Below are positions 1 through 5,479 of a DNA stretch of 5,494 bases, one piece after another. Made by a program: the position numbers and the translations under genes. The notes beneath the pieces are model-generated. The model saw only the letters and a list, made by a program, of their open reading frames with translations. It made no database searches and was not told the DNA's origin. The stretch comes from Acidimicrobiia bacterium (GTDB lineage Bacteria > Actinomycetota > Acidimicrobiia > IMCC26256 > BP-133), in assembly GCA_025923175.1 (NCBI GenBank), contig JAICGL010000305.1, forward strand, positions 1-5,494. Reading direction: 5' to 3'. The stretch's first letter is position 1. Each line of letters opens with the position of its first letter.

Positions 1-108
1 CCACCGGCGGCTCCGTGAAGTCTCTTGGCGTCGGCGCCAGACGGTCTGGGGCCCGGCGGGCAGATCAGGGCGCCAATGCAGCGCCGGTTCGTCGGCGAGG
101 TCGTCCAT
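1..108 (-). CDS. Possible N-terminus of a further minus-strand gene, running off the window
   Basis: From an ATG at 106-108 the minus strand stays open to the window edge for 36 codons, starting MDDLADEPALHWRPDLPAG. The acidic start and open frame are compatible with a real gene head, but in DNA this GC-rich a 36-codon open frame is expected by chance. No Shine-Dalgarno is visible before the ATG, which lies right after the candidate terminator. I recognise no family. Treat as a weak call. Confidence 0.22.
   Translation of the reverse strand, partial: MDDLADEPALHWRPDLPAGPQTVWRRRQETSRSRRW
37..49. repeat. Inverted repeat CCAGAC-G-GTCTGG
   Basis: A 13-bp sequence with two 6-bp complementary arms around a single central base. 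It is compact enough to be a dimer-binding operator or a small hairpin. No T-run follows on either strand. If the weak partial gene at 1-108 is real, the repeat lies inside it and has less weight. Confidence 0.3.
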
Positions 109-109
109 G

Positions 110-129
110 AAACGCTACGGCGGGTAGCG
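110..129 (-). terminator. Candidate intrinsic terminator after the YbjQ pair
   Basis: On the minus strand CGCTAC-CCGCC-GTAGCG can fold into a 6-bp stem with a 5-nt loop and is followed by TTTC. It begins one base past the TAG of the anchored YbjQ gene. The U-tract is short (three), so termination may be weak or Rho-assisted. Confidence 0.4.
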
Positions 130-134
130 CTACC
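123..134. repeat. Perfect 12-bp palindrome GGTAGCGCTACC over a stop codon
   Basis: All six base pairs of GGTAGCGCTACC are self-complementary. It contains the stop codon of the anchored YbjQ gene and shares GTAGCG (124-129) with the adjacent hairpin stem, so CGCTAC occurs twice (113-118 and 128-133) around one complementary copy. It may be part of the terminator structure or a chance palindrome. Confidence 0.45.
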
Positions 135-573
135 GGGCCGTCCGGATAGCCGTGCCGTAGCAGAGGACCTCGGCGGCCAGGTTCGTGATCTCGGACGTCT
201 CGAAGCGGACGTTGACGACGCAATCCGCACCGATCCGGCGGGCCTCCTCCAGCATCCGCAGCCGAGCCTCGCGCCGGGCGCGAACGAGGATCGTCTGGAA
301 GGAGCGGACCTCCCCGCCGATCAGGGAGCGGAGCTGGGCGACCACCTGCTTGCCCCGATCCGAACCGAGCACGACCTGACCCATGACCAGCTCACCGGAG
401 ACGGCGATCATCCCCGGAGGTGTGCCTCGCAGATCGGTGACGGCGATGTCGGCAACGGCCGGCTCCCGCTCGTCGAGCGACGCCAGGTGGCGCCGCTCCT
501 GGATCGTCCCGGTGATCGCGCCGACGATCAGCACCAGCAGCGGCACGACGACATAGAAGATGAGCTCGAACAC
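130..573 (-). CDS. YbjQ/UPF0145 family protein with N-terminal membrane anchor
   Basis: A 147-residue paralog of the preceding gene. Residues 4-23 (LIFYVVVPLLVLIVGAITG region) form one clear transmembrane helix. A charged linker rich in Glu/Arg/Asp (25-42) leads to a YbjQ domain (about 43-147), with GMIAVSGELVMGQVVLGSD (54-72), LIGGEVRSFQTILVRARREA (84-103), GADCVVNVRFETSEI (116-130) and AAEVLCYGTAI (133-143). Two Cys (118 and 138) are absent from the soluble paralog. Start is GTG 571-573, 6 nt after the TGA of the upstream gene. No good Shine-Dalgarno is visible, so termination-reinitiation is the likely route. A later start would remove the membrane helix. The gene ends in TAG at 130-132, inside a palindrome and next to a hairpin that may terminate transcription. 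A mixed soluble/anchored assembly of the two paralogs is possible but is inference. Confidence 0.85.
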   Translation of the reverse strand: MFELIFYVVVPLLVLIVGAITGTIQERRHLASLDEREPAVADIAVTDLRGTPPGMIAVSGELVMGQVVLGSDRGKQVVAQLRSLIGGEVRSFQTILVRARREARLRMLEEARRIGADCVVNVRFETSEITNLAAEVLCYGTAIRTAR

Positions 574-579
574 GGCCGG

Positions 580-948
580 TCAGTTTGCCGAGACGCCGGC
601 CGCCCCGGAAGGCGCATCGTGGGCCGCCGGCCGGGCGGCGGCGATCACGGCCGTCCCGTACGCGTAGAGCTCGGCTGCGCCGTTGGCCACTTGCGAGGTG
701 GTGAACCGCACGTTGACGACGGCGTTGGCGCCGAGTGCCGCAGCTTGGGACAGCATCCGTCCCACCGCCTCGCGCCGCGCCTCGGTCATCAGCTCCGTGT
801 AGGCCTTCAGCTCGCCGCCCACGAGGTTCTTCAGCCCGGCGCCGATGTCGCGGCCCACGTGCTTGGCCCGAATCGTGTTGCCCTGCACCAGACCCTTCAA
901 CTCGACGACCTCGTGCCCGGGGATCGTCTCGGTGTTCACCACAATCAT
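580..948 (-). CDS. YbjQ/UPF0145 family protein (soluble paralog)
   Basis: A 122-residue protein of the YbjQ (UPF0145, sometimes labelled heavy-metal-binding) family, whose biochemical role is not established and whose members usually form pentamers. The family pattern covers nearly the whole protein: TETIPGHEVVELKGLVQGNT at 7-26, NLVGGELKAYTELMTEARRE (41-60), GANAVVNVRF (73-82), and the ending AELYAYGTAV (92-101). A short Ala-rich tail follows. There is no signal peptide or membrane segment. I chose ATG 946-948 because GGAGG lies 6 nt upstream and homology starts right after it; the frame extends to 1014 but the added residues look like non-coding leader. The next gene, a membrane-anchored paralog, begins 6 nt after its stop, so the two form one transcription unit. 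No His or Cys cluster is present, so the metal-binding label is not supported by what I see. Confidence 0.87.
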   Translation of the reverse strand: MIVVNTETIPGHEVVELKGLVQGNTIRAKHVGRDIGAGLKNLVGGELKAYTELMTEARREAVGRMLSQAAALGANAVVNVRFTTSQVANGAAELYAYGTAVIAAARPAAHDAPSGAAGVSAN

Positions 949-1076
949 CGTTTCCTCCACAGAACCTTCTAGGCGGGCACAGAGCGCGACGCGCTGGCCG
1001 CAGCGGCATCCCATTCACGGTAGCGACCGCCCGGTCCGGCCACGCCGGGACGAACGACCCAACACCACGCGAAGCG
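949..1076 (-). promoter_or_regulatory. Intergenic leader of the YbjQ pair
   Basis: This 128-nt gap separates the GH26 stop from the soluble YbjQ start. It should hold the promoter of the YbjQ pair, but I see no convincing -35/-10 boxes. It carries an inverted repeat CCGGC-CAC-GCCGG (1036-1048, extendable to GTCC/GGAC with a bulged base) with no T-run on the minus strand, perhaps a Rho-assisted end for the GH26 transcript. A strong GGAGG ribosome binding site lies about 6 nt before the ATG at 948. Confidence 0.4.
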
Positions 1077-2546
1077 TTATCGGCGCGGGTAGATCGGCGG
1101 CGGGTTGAAGTAAGGATCGAGGGCCATCCGGCGGAATGCCGCCAGGGCATCGGGCTCGTCGTAGAGGGTCCAATCGTGCTCGCTGTTCGAGTGGAAGTAG
1201 ACGACGGCCAGGATGCGGGGGAACTTCTGCACGAGGGCCGCGTGGGCGGCGTCGAGCCAGGCCGCCCGCTTGCTCGGGCCGGCGGTTTGGCTTCCGTACT
1301 CGGCGATCATGAGGGGCTTGGGGCGTTGCGACGCCCAGGCGTAGAAGCCGTCGAAGATGGACTCGAACTCCCGGTAGGAGCTATCGGGGTAGAAGTTGTA
1401 GCCATCGGCGCAGATCCACTCGACGGTGTCGTCGCCGGGGTAGTACCGCTGTGCGCTCCCGTTCTTGAACGACGATGCGTTGGGGCACCAGACCCAGGCG
1501 ACGTTGGTGACGCCACGGGCGGTGAAGATCGCGTGGATGTGTCGCCACGCGGCGACGTAGGCCGCAGGCGACTGGCTGTAGCCAAGGTTCTCGCTCATGG
1601 CCATCTCCCAGAACCACCGGAGAAAGACGGGCTTGCCGAGTGCCTTGATGCCGTCCGCCCGGGCGGCGATGTAGTCGTCGTCGGCGCCGGAGAGGACCAC
1701 GTCGGACCGCTGCTTGCCCCAGGAGATCATGGGAATGCGGCCGTTGGCGAAGTCCCACGGCTGGCGCCAGGTGGGAAACGTGTCGCCCCAGGGCTCGTAC
1801 CAGTGATCGATGTCGGCCGTGCGGCCTGTGGCCGCCTCCATGTTCGTCACGGCCGCCTTGGCCGCCTCCTGGTTGTAGATGCGGGTCTGGGCGTAGAAGC
1901 CGAACCAGGCACCGCTCGCCGGGGCCAGGAGAGCAGTGCGGATCGACCCCGGTGCCGGAGCCGGCGCCGGTCCGGGCCGGGCGGGGGGGCGAGCGATCAC
2001 GACGGTGGTGGTGGCCGGGCTCGGGTCGACGTTGGCGGCCCCGTCGCTGGCCCGGACGGCGAAGGTGTGCGAGCCCGCTGTCAGACCGAGGTAGGCCGCC
2101 GGCGAGGAGCAACGGGCGAAGGCGGCGCGGTCGAGCCGGCACTGGAAGGTGGAGTGCGCCTCGGTCGAGGTGAAGGTGAACGTGGCGCGGCTGCCGTCGA
2201 CCACGGCGGAGGCGATGGCGGTGTTGGGCGGTGTTCTGTCGCGTGACGGGTTGGGGGGCACCGGGGTGCCGGCGGGCGCGGACTGAGCTGATGGGGTTCC
2301 GGCCGGCGGAGGTTCCGCCGGCAAGGGCTCAGCCGACGGCGCGGGCGGAGCGGGGACGTCATCGAACAGAGGGTCGGTCGTGATGGTCCCGTCTTGCGAC
2401 AGGGGAGGCTCGGACCGTGTGGTGTCGGTGGCGCCGATGGCGGTGTCGGGACCGGCGGCGTCGCGTTGCCCCCCACTCGTGGCAGCGACGGCCAGGACGG
2501 CCGCGCACAGCAGGATGATCCCGGCGCGCGGCACCACGCGTCGCAT
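1077..2546 (-). CDS. Secreted modular glycoside hydrolase family 26 (beta-mannanase-like) with Ig-like module
   Basis: A secreted enzyme of 489 residues, likely cleaving beta-mannan or a related beta-glycan outside the cell. Order of parts: Sec-type signal peptide (1-24; Arg-rich n-region, then IILLCAAVLAVAA); a Pro/Ala/Thr-rich linker (about 30-105); an Ig-like module of the 'TPPNT' type (105-185) containing TFTFTSTEA, FQCRLD, GLTAGSHTFAVRASD and two Cys (136, 146) that can pair; a second Pro/Ala linker (187-200); then the GH26 barrel (about 208-480). GH26 is a clan GH-A retaining family with two catalytic Glu. Here they match E314 in RWFWEMAMSEN (acid/base) and E416 in PLMIAEYGS (nucleophile). 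The conserved aromatic context WVWCPN (351-356) and DGYNFYP (381-387) also fits. ATG start 2544-2546 has GGGAG 5-6 nt upstream and gives a clean signal peptide. Substrate cannot be told from sequence: GH26 also includes xylanases and mixed-linkage glucanases, and many actinobacterial members are uncharacterised. It has its own 141-nt leader, so it is probably transcribed separately from the flagellar genes. Confidence 0.9.
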   Translation of the reverse strand: MRRVVPRAGIILLCAAVLAVAATSGGQRDAAGPDTAIGATDTTRSEPPLSQDGTITTDPLFDDVPAPPAPSAEPLPAEPPPAGTPSAQSAPAGTPVPPNPSRDRTPPNTAIASAVVDGSRATFTFTSTEAHSTFQCRLDRAAFARCSSPAAYLGLTAGSHTFAVRASDGAANVDPSPATTTVVIARPPARPGPAPAPAPGSIRTALLAPASGAWFGFYAQTRIYNQEAAKAAVTNMEAATGRTADIDHWYEPWGDTFPTWRQPWDFANGRIPMISWGKQRSDVVLSGADDDYIAARADGIKALGKPVFLRWFWEMAMSENLGYSQSPAAYVAAWRHIHAIFTARGVTNVAWVWCPNASSFKNGSAQRYYPGDDTVEWICADGYNFYPDSSYREFESIFDGFYAWASQRPKPLMIAEYGSQTAGPSKRAAWLDAAHAALVQKFPRILAVVYFHSNSEHDWTLYDEPDALAAFRRMALDPYFNPPPIYPRR

Positions 2547-2687
2547 ACGTTCTCCCAGCAGCGGACATGGGCCACGTTCGGGGGAAGCGAGCCCTGAATA
2601 TCACTCTCCGTGGCAGAGTACCACTATCTGTCCGACAACCCTATTGCGGCGGGGTTACAGTGAACGGCCGGTTACGTGTCCGCCAGC
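2547..2687 (-). promoter_or_regulatory. Leader/promoter region of the GH26 gene
   Basis: A 141-nt gap, noticeably richer in A+T (especially 2596-2660) than the surrounding genes, between the small membrane protein and the GH26 start. It is the natural place for a promoter, but I could not fix -35/-10 boxes with confidence. It contains the near-palindrome at 2610-2624 and the overlapping inverted repeat ACTCT/AGAGT at 2603-2619. A good Shine-Dalgarno (GGGAG) lies 5-6 nt before the ATG at 2546. Confidence 0.45.
2610..2624. repeat. Near-palindrome GTGGCAGAGTACCAC upstream of GH26
   Basis: Outer arms GTGG/CCAC are perfectly complementary and the inner bases are partly so. It overlaps a second inverted repeat, ACTCT (2603-2607) with AGAGT (2615-2619). 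Size and location, about 65-80 nt upstream of the start codon, suit an operator. No regulator is encoded nearby to pair it with. Confidence 0.3.
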
Positions 2688-2695
2688 TCAGGCGG
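2680..2695 (-). repeat. Hairpin CCGCC-AGCTCA-GGCGG at the end of the flagellar gene run
   Basis: A 5-bp GC-only stem with a 6-nt loop spans the stop codon (2688-2690) of the small membrane protein, on the minus strand CCGCC-TGAGCT-GGCGG. It is followed by ACACG, not a U-tract, so it is a weak terminator candidate that may instead protect the 3' end of the flagellar transcript. Confidence 0.3.
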
Positions 2696-3041
2696 CCAGG
2701 GTGTCGGGATCGGTGTCGTCTCCGGTGGATCGGTCGGCACGGCGCCGTTGGGGCGTCACCGCCTCGGGGGTGGAGTGGGATGCCGTCGCGGATGGTGCAG
2801 CCGGAGACGAAACGGGCGAAGCGGTATCGGCTTCGGCGGGGTCATGGAGCTGGGTGGCCCGGTAGGCGGCGACCAAGCGGCCGAGGAAGCCCATGGCCAG
2901 GCGGGAGACCGCCAGGGCGGCGAGGTAGCGCAGGCCGGCGGGAGCAAGGTCGAGGTCGCCGCGCAGGCAGGCCTGCATGGACGGGAACCACAGCACCAGG
3001 CTCGTGACGAGGCTGGCCGAGAAGACCGTATTGGGATTCAT
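2688..3041 (-). CDS. Small predicted membrane protein coupled to the PilZ gene, function unknown
   Basis: I do not recognise this 117-residue protein. The first hydrophobic segment (about residues 6-26, core SLVTSLVLWFP) is a likely membrane helix. A second, AALAVSRLAMGFLGRLVAA (about 41-59), is moderately hydrophobic with Arg residues and may be a weaker or amphipathic helix. From about 65 to the end the protein is Ser/Thr/Pro/Ala/Asp-rich and looks disordered. The ATG (3039-3041) overlaps the TGA of the PilZ gene in an ATGA junction, and GGAG lies 4 nt before it, so start and coupling are well supported. The frame stays open far upstream inside the PilZ gene, but that extension is a shadow of the PilZ reading frame. 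Being last in a run of flhA, flhF-like and pilZ, it may be a membrane partner of the flagellar basal body or of the PilZ protein; that is inference from position alone. Confidence 0.72.
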   Translation of the reverse strand: MNPNTVFSASLVTSLVLWFPSMQACLRGDLDLAPAGLRYLAALAVSRLAMGFLGRLVAAYRATQLHDPAEADTASPVSSPAAPSATASHSTPEAVTPQRRRADRSTGDDTDPDTLAA

Positions 3042-3706
3042 CGGGCTCCGGATTGGGCGAGTTCTTGGCGAAAGACGAAGCGGCGCAGTCGATCGGCGTC
3101 GCTGCGAGGCAGGTCGGTAAAGCGGAAGGCGATGGTCACGCCGCCGGGAGCGACGCCCCAGCGGACGACTTCGGCCCGGGCGGTGAGCAGCAAGCCGTCG
3201 ACGTCGAAGGAAACCTCGACGGGCTCGGCAGGATCGAACGGCACCACCTGGGAGGCCAGGCAGCGGATTCCGCCCTCGGCCACGTCGAGAATCGTCAGGC
3301 CCCAGGCGCCCCGGCGGCCAACAGCCCGACCGCTGAGCACCACGGCGACCCGGGCGTAGCGGCGGCGCTGGAACAGCGCCGGCTCGCCGCGGCCGACGAG
3401 CTCCCAGGTGGGCACGATCCCGGCCCGGGTGGCGTGCGCCACCGCAGCCTCGACCATGCCGATCCCGCGAGGGCCGGTCCAGCGGAGCGCCAGCCACTCT
3501 TCAGGGCGACGGACGGGCCGGAGTTCGGAGGGATCCTGAGGGACAGCCACGACGAGGTGGTCAGCGCGCCGGTCCTCCACCCGGGAGGGCAGCCATGTGC
3601 CCCAGGAGGAGGCGAAGATCTCCACCCGCTGGTTGACCTCGGGCCAGGGGCCGGGGCGGCGAGTAACGCCCTCGGGATTGGCGGTGTCGCCGTAGTCCGG
3701 GCTCAT
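3038..3706 (-). CDS. YcgR-like PilZ-domain protein, probable c-di-GMP-responsive flagellar regulator
   Basis: PilZ proteins bind cyclic-di-GMP; YcgR-type members, with an N-terminal beta-barrel and a C-terminal PilZ domain, act as a brake on the flagellar motor. The 222-residue protein has that layout: residues 24-105 form a beta-rich N-terminal region (VNQRVEIFASSWGTWLPSRV at its start), the linker motif RRRYARV lies at 114-120, and the PilZ barrel runs to about 205. The linker carries the RxxxR ligand signature. The second signature, usually (D/N)xSxxG, appears as DVAEGG (141-146), with Ala in place of Ser, so affinity could be altered. I chose ATG at 3706, 8 nt after the FlhF-like stop. 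The open frame extends upstream to 3802 but would overlap the FlhF gene by 88 nt with a low-quality Arg/Pro/Gly-rich extension. No clear Shine-Dalgarno precedes 3706, so translation is probably coupled. Its stop overlaps the next ATG as ATGA. Position in a flagellar operon supports motility control rather than cellulose or alginate regulation. Confidence 0.85.
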   Translation of the reverse strand: MSPDYGDTANPEGVTRRPGPWPEVNQRVEIFASSWGTWLPSRVEDRRADHLVVAVPQDPSELRPVRRPEEWLALRWTGPRGIGMVEAAVAHATRAGIVPTWELVGRGEPALFQRRRYARVAVVLSGRAVGRRGAWGLTILDVAEGGIRCLASQVVPFDPAEPVEVSFDVDGLLLTARAEVVRWGVAPGGVTIAFRFTDLPRSDADRLRRFVFRQELAQSGAR

Positions 3707-3714
3707 GCCGCGAG

Positions 3715-4773
3715 TCAGGAGGCCAGCCGGGCCACCAGCAGCGAGGCCCACTGGAGCGGCGTGGCCGGGCGGCCGTCGAGCCGCCCGACGGGGATGCCGC
3801 ACCGGAGCACGGCGGCGGGGCTAACCGTATTGTCGAGGTTGCTGACACCGAGGGCGTCGAAGCCGCCTAGCTGCTCGGCCCACTCGAAGAGATCCTCGGG
3901 CTTTCGGGTTGCGTCGACGGCTCCCCAGACAGCGGTTGGCTCGAGGGCGTCGATGACCTGGCGTGCCCACTCTTCCCGCTGGCCGGTGGGAGCGTCGATG
4001 GCCACCACGGTGGGCCTGGCCCGGCGGCGCCAGCTGCTGCGGGCTTCGGCGGCCTCCTCGACGGTGGTGACCCGGCGCTCGACAGGGATGGCCCGACCGC
4101 GGTAGCCCGGCGAGGCGAACACCAGCCCGTCCGGATCGAGGCCGAGCTCGGCGGTGATCTGGCGGGCGAGAAGCAGAGCCGCGTCCCGGGGACCGGCGAC
4201 GACGATCACGGAGCCTCGGCCCTGCGGCAGCGGCGGCGCCACCGGCAGGCCATCGAGCAGACCGGTGAGCCAGTCCGAAGGGTCGGTACCGGGCAGTGGC
4301 GCAGGGCCAGAAGCGGCCCTGCGGCGGATGTCTTCCGGGAGACCGACCCGGGCCAGCGCCCGAGCGTCGATTGCCTGGCCGGGGGGGAGGGTCGGCCCGT
4401 CCATGTGACGCGTGATCGAGCCGAGGATGGCGGCGAACTCGGGCTGTTCGGTGGAGACCGATGGCGTCGCCGGGCCGGGACGCGCCGGCTCGTCGCGATC
4501 GCTCACGTCGTCGGCCATGCTCAGGAGCCGCTCGCAGAAGTCCTCGGTCGCCTCCACGCCGTACTCGGCGGGAACCTCGGTGGGCAGCGCGGCGAACGGA
4601 TCGTCCTCATCGATGTCGACGACCACCTCGAAGCGCTCCCTGGCGAAGAAACCGCCGACGCCGCCTTTGCGGAGGCGGTTGGCCTCCACGATCGTGGCCG
4701 TGTTGCCGAAGCGGGCGCGGACCTCCTCGAGGACCGACTCCAGGTTCGTTCCCTCACACCGTTGCAGGGACAA
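3715..4773 (-). CDS. flhF: FlhF-like flagellar protein with degenerate GTPase motifs
   Basis: FlhF is an SRP-type GTPase that helps place and assemble flagella and is usually encoded just after flhA, as here. Seen: residues 1-52 look like the FlhF N-terminus (EVRARFGNTATIVEANRL, then GGVGGFFARERFEVVV). A low-complexity acidic/Pro-rich linker runs from about 53 to 135. A region from 188 on keeps the order of an SRP G domain: beta strand SVIVVAG (188-194), VVAIDAPTG (256-264), GAVDATRKPEDL (284-295), SNLDNTVSPAAVL (311-323), GIPVGRLDGRPAT (326-338). Length (352 aa) fits FlhF. Odd: the P-loop is absent; where FlhF proteins have GxTGxGKTT there is GPRDAALLL (194-202), without the Lys and Thr. The DTAGR and TKxDE motifs are altered to DAPTG and SNLDN. 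It is therefore probably not a working GTPase (inference). The TTG start is forced: a TGA lies two codons upstream in frame, and GGAG sits 9 nt before the TTG. An alternative is a lineage-specific paralog of FlhF with its own role. Confidence 0.78.
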   Translation of the reverse strand: MSLQRCEGTNLESVLEEVRARFGNTATIVEANRLRKGGVGGFFARERFEVVVDIDEDDPFAALPTEVPAEYGVEATEDFCERLLSMADDVSDRDEPARPGPATPSVSTEQPEFAAILGSITRHMDGPTLPPGQAIDARALARVGLPEDIRRRAASGPAPLPGTDPSDWLTGLLDGLPVAPPLPQGRGSVIVVAGPRDAALLLARQITAELGLDPDGLVFASPGYRGRAIPVERRVTTVEEAAEARSSWRRRARPTVVAIDAPTGQREEWARQVIDALEPTAVWGAVDATRKPEDLFEWAEQLGGFDALGVSNLDNTVSPAAVLRCGIPVGRLDGRPATPLQWASLLVARLAS

Positions 4774-5479
4774 GGCTCACCACTCCCATGCTCTCGAGCT
4801 CGAGCTGCCGTCCGATCTCCAGGTACGAGAGGACGGGGAGCCCGGCGTTGACGTTGCGGACGAGCCGGCGCAGGGCGGGCCGGATGGGGGCGGCGCAGAC
4901 CAGCACCGGCTGGCGGCCCTGCTGCTCGACTGCGGTGGCGGTCGCCCCCACCTCGGCCAGCAGGCGTTCGGCCACCTCGGGTTCGAGGGCCAGGTAACTG
5001 CCGGCCTCGGAGGGCCGGAGCGATTCGAGCAGGGCGTGCTCCAGCAACGGTTCCAGGGTCAGGACCGGCAGCTTCCCTTCCGGGGCGTACCCGGCGGAGA
5101 TCCACGGGCCCAGCGCCACCCGCACGGCCTCCGTCAGGACCTCAGGATCCTTCGTGACTCGCGCCCGCTCGGACAGCACCTCGAGGATCCGCACCAGATC
5201 GCGGATGGGCACGACCTCTTCGAGCAGTCCCTGCAGCACCCGCTGCGCCTCGGCCAGCGACAGGCCCGCCGCGCCGAACTCGTCGGCCACGACCGGGTCG
5301 GTGGCCCGCACGGCGTCGACGAGCATCTTGACGTCCTGGCGGCTGAGGAGCCGGCCGGCGTTGTTCCGTACGACCTCGGCCATGTGGGCGGTGACGACCG
5401 AACCCCGGTCGACGACGGTGGCGCCGGCCAGCTCCGCCTGCGGACCGAACTCGGCCGGCACCCATGAGGCGTCCGCCAA
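4754..5479 (-). CDS. flhA: FlhA, flagellar type III export gate protein, C-terminal part only
   Basis: FlhA forms the membrane export gate of the flagellar type III secretion apparatus; its C-terminal cytoplasmic domain makes a nonameric ring that docks chaperones and substrates. The 241 residues visible match that domain only. Family hallmarks are AELAGATVVDRGSVVTAH (about residues 15-32), the helix with LLSRQDV (44-50), LEEVVPIRDLVRILE (86-100), TKDPEVLTEAVR (109-120), and the VLSYLEI segment near 216-222. The N-terminal ~450 residues with the transmembrane helices lie beyond the window. The open frame begins at TTG (5477-5479) directly after an in-frame TAG (5480-5482). I do not regard this as a true start, because homology to FlhA begins at once and the family is about 690 residues long. 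The stop TGA (4754-4756) lies inside the start of the FlhF-like gene, a 20-nt overlap. Either the gene is broken here or the last bases of the sequence are wrong. The family assignment is secure; the 5' boundary is not. Confidence 0.9.
   Translation of the reverse strand: MADASWVPAEFGPQAELAGATVVDRGSVVTAHMAEVVRNNAGRLLSRQDVKMLVDAVRATDPVVADEFGAAGLSLAEAQRVLQGLLEEVVPIRDLVRILEVLSERARVTKDPEVLTEAVRVALGPWISAGYAPEGKLPVLTLEPLLEHALLESLRPSEAGSYLALEPEVAERLLAEVGATATAVEQQGRQPVLVCAAPIRPALRRLVRNVNAGLPVLSYLEIGRQLELESMGVVSLVPATV

Noticed and set aside
25..972. Long plus-strand open frame (315 codons) across the YbjQ pair
   Set aside because: It is antisense to two recognised YbjQ genes, its translation is Arg/Gly/Pro/His-rich with no family features, and GC-rich DNA commonly leaves the antisense frame open.
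735..2246. Plus-strand open frame of 503 codons opposite the GH26 gene
   Set aside because: The product is repetitive Gly/Val/Arg-rich text without motifs, while the opposite strand encodes a complete secreted GH26 with catalytic residues.
2505..2510. Lipoprotein signal at Cys14 of the GH26 protein
   Set aside because: The residues before the Cys (Ile-Leu-Leu) do not fit a lipobox, and the Cys lies inside the hydrophobic core, so an ordinary Sec signal is more likely.
2640..2687. Flagellar sigma-28 type promoter before GH26
   Set aside because: A GCCGCAATA stretch on the minus strand resembles the -10 box, but there is no TAAA-like -35 box at the required 15-nt spacing.
2547..2687. Cyclic-di-GMP or cyclic-di-AMP riboswitch in the GH26 leader
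   Set aside because: Tempting next to a PilZ gene, but I see none of the conserved core of the GEMM or ydaO classes, and the stems are too short.
3707..3802. Upstream extension of the PilZ gene
   Set aside because: It would overlap the FlhF-like gene by 88 nt and adds an Arg/Pro/Gly-rich stretch unlike the YcgR N-terminus; ATG 3706 fits the gene spacing.
3053..4105. Plus-strand open frame of 350 codons opposite the PilZ and FlhF-like genes
   Set aside because: It spans the junction of two recognised minus-strand genes and shows composition typical of an antisense shadow.
4412..5467. Plus-strand open frame of 351 codons opposite flhA and the FlhF-like gene
   Set aside because: FlhA homology on the minus strand is unambiguous; the plus-strand product has no recognisable domain.
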